The notes under the pieces were generated by a model. The model was not told the origin of the DNA, ran no database searches, and saw nothing but the letters and a program-made list of their open reading frames with translations. From an uncultured bacterium (GTDB lineage: Bacteria; Bacteroidota; Bacteroidia; CAILMK01), in NCBI GenBank assembly GCA_903829945.1, contig CAIKRV010000090.1, positions 18,114 through 82,113 on the forward strand: a stretch of 64,000 bases of DNA. The letters run 5' to 3'. A program made the translations under genes and the position numbers. This document shows positions 62,590 through 64,000 of the stretch, one piece after another (the first letter of the stretch is position 1; each line of letters begins with the position of its first letter).

Positions 62590-63945
62590 TTACCTTACCA
62601 TTAATTTCTTTTCTTGCTTAAAATTCCCTTGCCATACTTCTACCTGATACATCCCTTGCCTAAGTTTGGAAATATCAATTGTACATTGAAAGGTGCCGTC
62701 ATTTCCAGCTTGCATTTTAATATTATATACAGTCCGCCCAAGCATATCTCTGCAAAAAAGTTCTGCCTTACCCGGCTTAAAACCATAGCCCTTTAGATTT
62801 ACCCATCCACTAGCGGGATTAGGAAATATTTCTAAAGCTTCATCATGAAAAATAGATTCTTTTACGGCAGTGATAACACCACTCCATTTTTGCGGATTTT
62901 GAAGGGTATAAATAAGACTTGCATTTCTATCTGGAGTGTAGGCATAAGCAAAATTTATTCCTATAAAATATATATCAGGTGTAAAAATAGAATCTGAATA
63001 ATCACTCAAGCCCCAATAAAATCCTGTACCAGTGGAATCCTTAGCAAGATAACCCTTAGTACTTCCGTAGACTGTTAAAGTATCTGTAAATACAAAATTG
63101 CTCAGACCATAAGGACGAGGGAAGTAGGTAGAATTCCACGATTTTCCTCCATCCCTACTGATAAGTGCTGCGGTATCCCAAGAATGAAGTAATAAATCTT
63201 TAGTTATAAAGATAAATTTTTCTGAATACACAAAATTGGCATTAGGATTTTTTGACCTATATATTATTGACCAACTATCACCTCCATCAATTGTTTTATA
63301 TAAAATAGTACTATCAAAAGTCATATTCCAAGATTGTGTATACCCTGTAATTGAATCCGAAGGAAACCATAATTTTCTTGGTTTAATAAAGTTATAATAA
63401 TTATTGTTTTTATAATTTCCCAGTACTTTATGCCAATGCATACCTCCGTCAGATGTTTTAAATATAGCACCAGGGGTAATTTCAGCATTTAGTGAACATC
63501 CGACCCAGAAAGAAAATCCTGTACTCTTGGTAAGAAACATAGGCACACCAAGATTGGTTGTTCCAGGAATGCTATCTCTAGTTTTTCCACCATCCTTTGA
63601 ATACCACAACCCACATCGAATATTTTTCCTTCCAGTATCTTTAATGTTTATCCGGTCATACGCACTGAATATGGCATGGTTAAAATCAAAATAATGAAAA
63701 TACACAATGTCAGCAAAAGAATCAATGAATTCCCATGTGTTACCACCGTCTTTAGTTCTATACAGATGTGGAGTAAATTTTGATTTAAAATTACTAATTG
63801 GTGCAGAGAAAAATCCCGTATCTTTATTCAAAAACTGTACATCGGTATTCCATGCTGCCGAATCATTGCGTGGAATTCCTTTCCATTGTGCACGCACAAA
63901 ATTGGAGGTAAATAGTACAATTATTAATATTAATAATTTTCTCAT
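62590..63945 (-). CDS. BNR/Ycf48-like propeller protein with T9SS sorting domain
   Basis: A 451-residue protein: signal peptide (1-19, ending FVRAQ), repeated sortilin/BNR units (LYRTKDGGNTWEFI, WYSKDGGKTRDSI, FKTSDGGMHWHKV, LYKTIDGGDSWSII, LISRDGGKSWNST) and a C-terminal T9SS type A domain (LEIFPNPASGWVNLKG to LRQGMYQVEVWQGNFKQEKKLMVR). Same architecture as the protein at 45073-46335, so the two are probably paralogues. Surface or secreted; ligand unknown. The 55 bp beyond its start show no certain promoter. Confidence 0.82.
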   Translation of the reverse strand: MRKLLILIIVLFTSNFVRAQWKGIPRNDSAAWNTDVQFLNKDTGFFSAPISNFKSKFTPHLYRTKDGGNTWEFIDSFADIVYFHYFDFNHAIFSAYDRINIKDTGRKNIRCGLWYSKDGGKTRDSIPGTTNLGVPMFLTKSTGFSFWVGCSLNAEITPGAIFKTSDGGMHWHKVLGNYKNNNYYNFIKPRKLWFPSDSITGYTQSWNMTFDSTILYKTIDGGDSWSIIYRSKNPNANFVYSEKFIFITKDLLLHSWDTAALISRDGGKSWNSTYFPRPYGLSNFVFTDTLTVYGSTKGYLAKDSTGTGFYWGLSDYSDSIFTPDIYFIGINFAYAYTPDRNASLIYTLQNPQKWSGVITAVKESIFHDEALEIFPNPASGWVNLKGYGFKPGKAELFCRDMLGRTVYNIKMQAGNDGTFQCTIDISKLRQGMYQVEVWQGNFKQEKKLMVR

Positions 63946-64000
63946 TGGGTTACATGTCTTTTTTAAGGTTTTTCACCCGTAATGGTTTTTCATTTAATTA

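Overview
This is an AT-rich bacterial chromosome segment from a member of the Bacteroidota. The evidence is a SprA translocon gene (29213-36430), several proteins with type IX secretion (T9SS) C-terminal sorting domains, SusC-like TonB-dependent receptors, the rpsO-pnp and maeB-ruvA-sprA gene orders, and promoter elements of the Bacteroidota form TAnnTTTG instead of TATAAT. Gene starts mostly lack Shine-Dalgarno sequences. The protein set looks most like the Chitinophaga/Sphingobacterium side of the phylum, but the genus cannot be fixed from sequence alone. No rRNA, tRNA, CRISPR array, insertion sequence or prophage was seen.

Layout. 1-1357: a PNGase F-like secreted amidase cut by the window edge. 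1459-8881 (minus): a run reading DUF2461 protein, ECF sigma factor, 93-aa single-pass membrane protein, CnrX/Spy-like periplasmic protein, YHYH lipoprotein, MORN-repeat lipoprotein, SCO1-like copper protein, TonB-dependent receptor and glycosyltransferase. It resembles a CnrH/Y/X-type metal-sensing module joined to copper handling and outer-membrane transport. 9062-9877: an outer-membrane-like protein whose signal peptide seems to start at an ATC codon. 10091-15673 (minus): rimP-nusA-infB and a SAM hydroxide adenosyltransferase. 15882-29176 (plus): phoH, purC, an NHL-repeat T9SS protein, comEC, an enoyl-CoA hydratase, metG, a class A beta-lactamase-like protein, maeB and ruvA, then sprA.

36459-46335 (minus): prfB with a programmed +1 frameshift, a PIF1-like helicase with TPR repeats, rpe, an SRPBCC protein, pnp, rpsO, a family 16 glycoside hydrolase and a BNR-type T9SS protein. 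46420-49165 (plus): a SAM-I riboswitch with a visible terminator/antiterminator switch controlling a trans-sulfuration PLP enzyme and homoserine dehydrogenase. 49276-55508: an NlpC/P60 lipoprotein, an AT-hook-like protein, a small secreted protein, ferredoxin plus U32 peptidase-family protein (minus), a chorismate mutase fused to what looks like a decayed DAHP synthase remnant, a phosphatidylserine decarboxylase and a CDF metal transporter. 55512-62069 (minus): a cobalamin riboswitch followed by five genes (T9SS beta-propeller, SUMF1-fold protein, small T9SS protein, BtuB-like receptor, BtuG-like propeller lipoprotein), read as a B12 capture and import operon. The window ends with a 63-aa unknown protein and a further BNR-type T9SS protein.

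The most notable items are the Cnr-like sigma module, the B12 locus with a propeller gene at each end, the pseudo-DAHP-synthase/chorismate mutase beside a ferredoxin-U32 pair, the prfB frameshift site without a Shine-Dalgarno stimulator, and several promoters whose -7 element ends 4-5 nt before the start codon, implying leaderless mRNAs.
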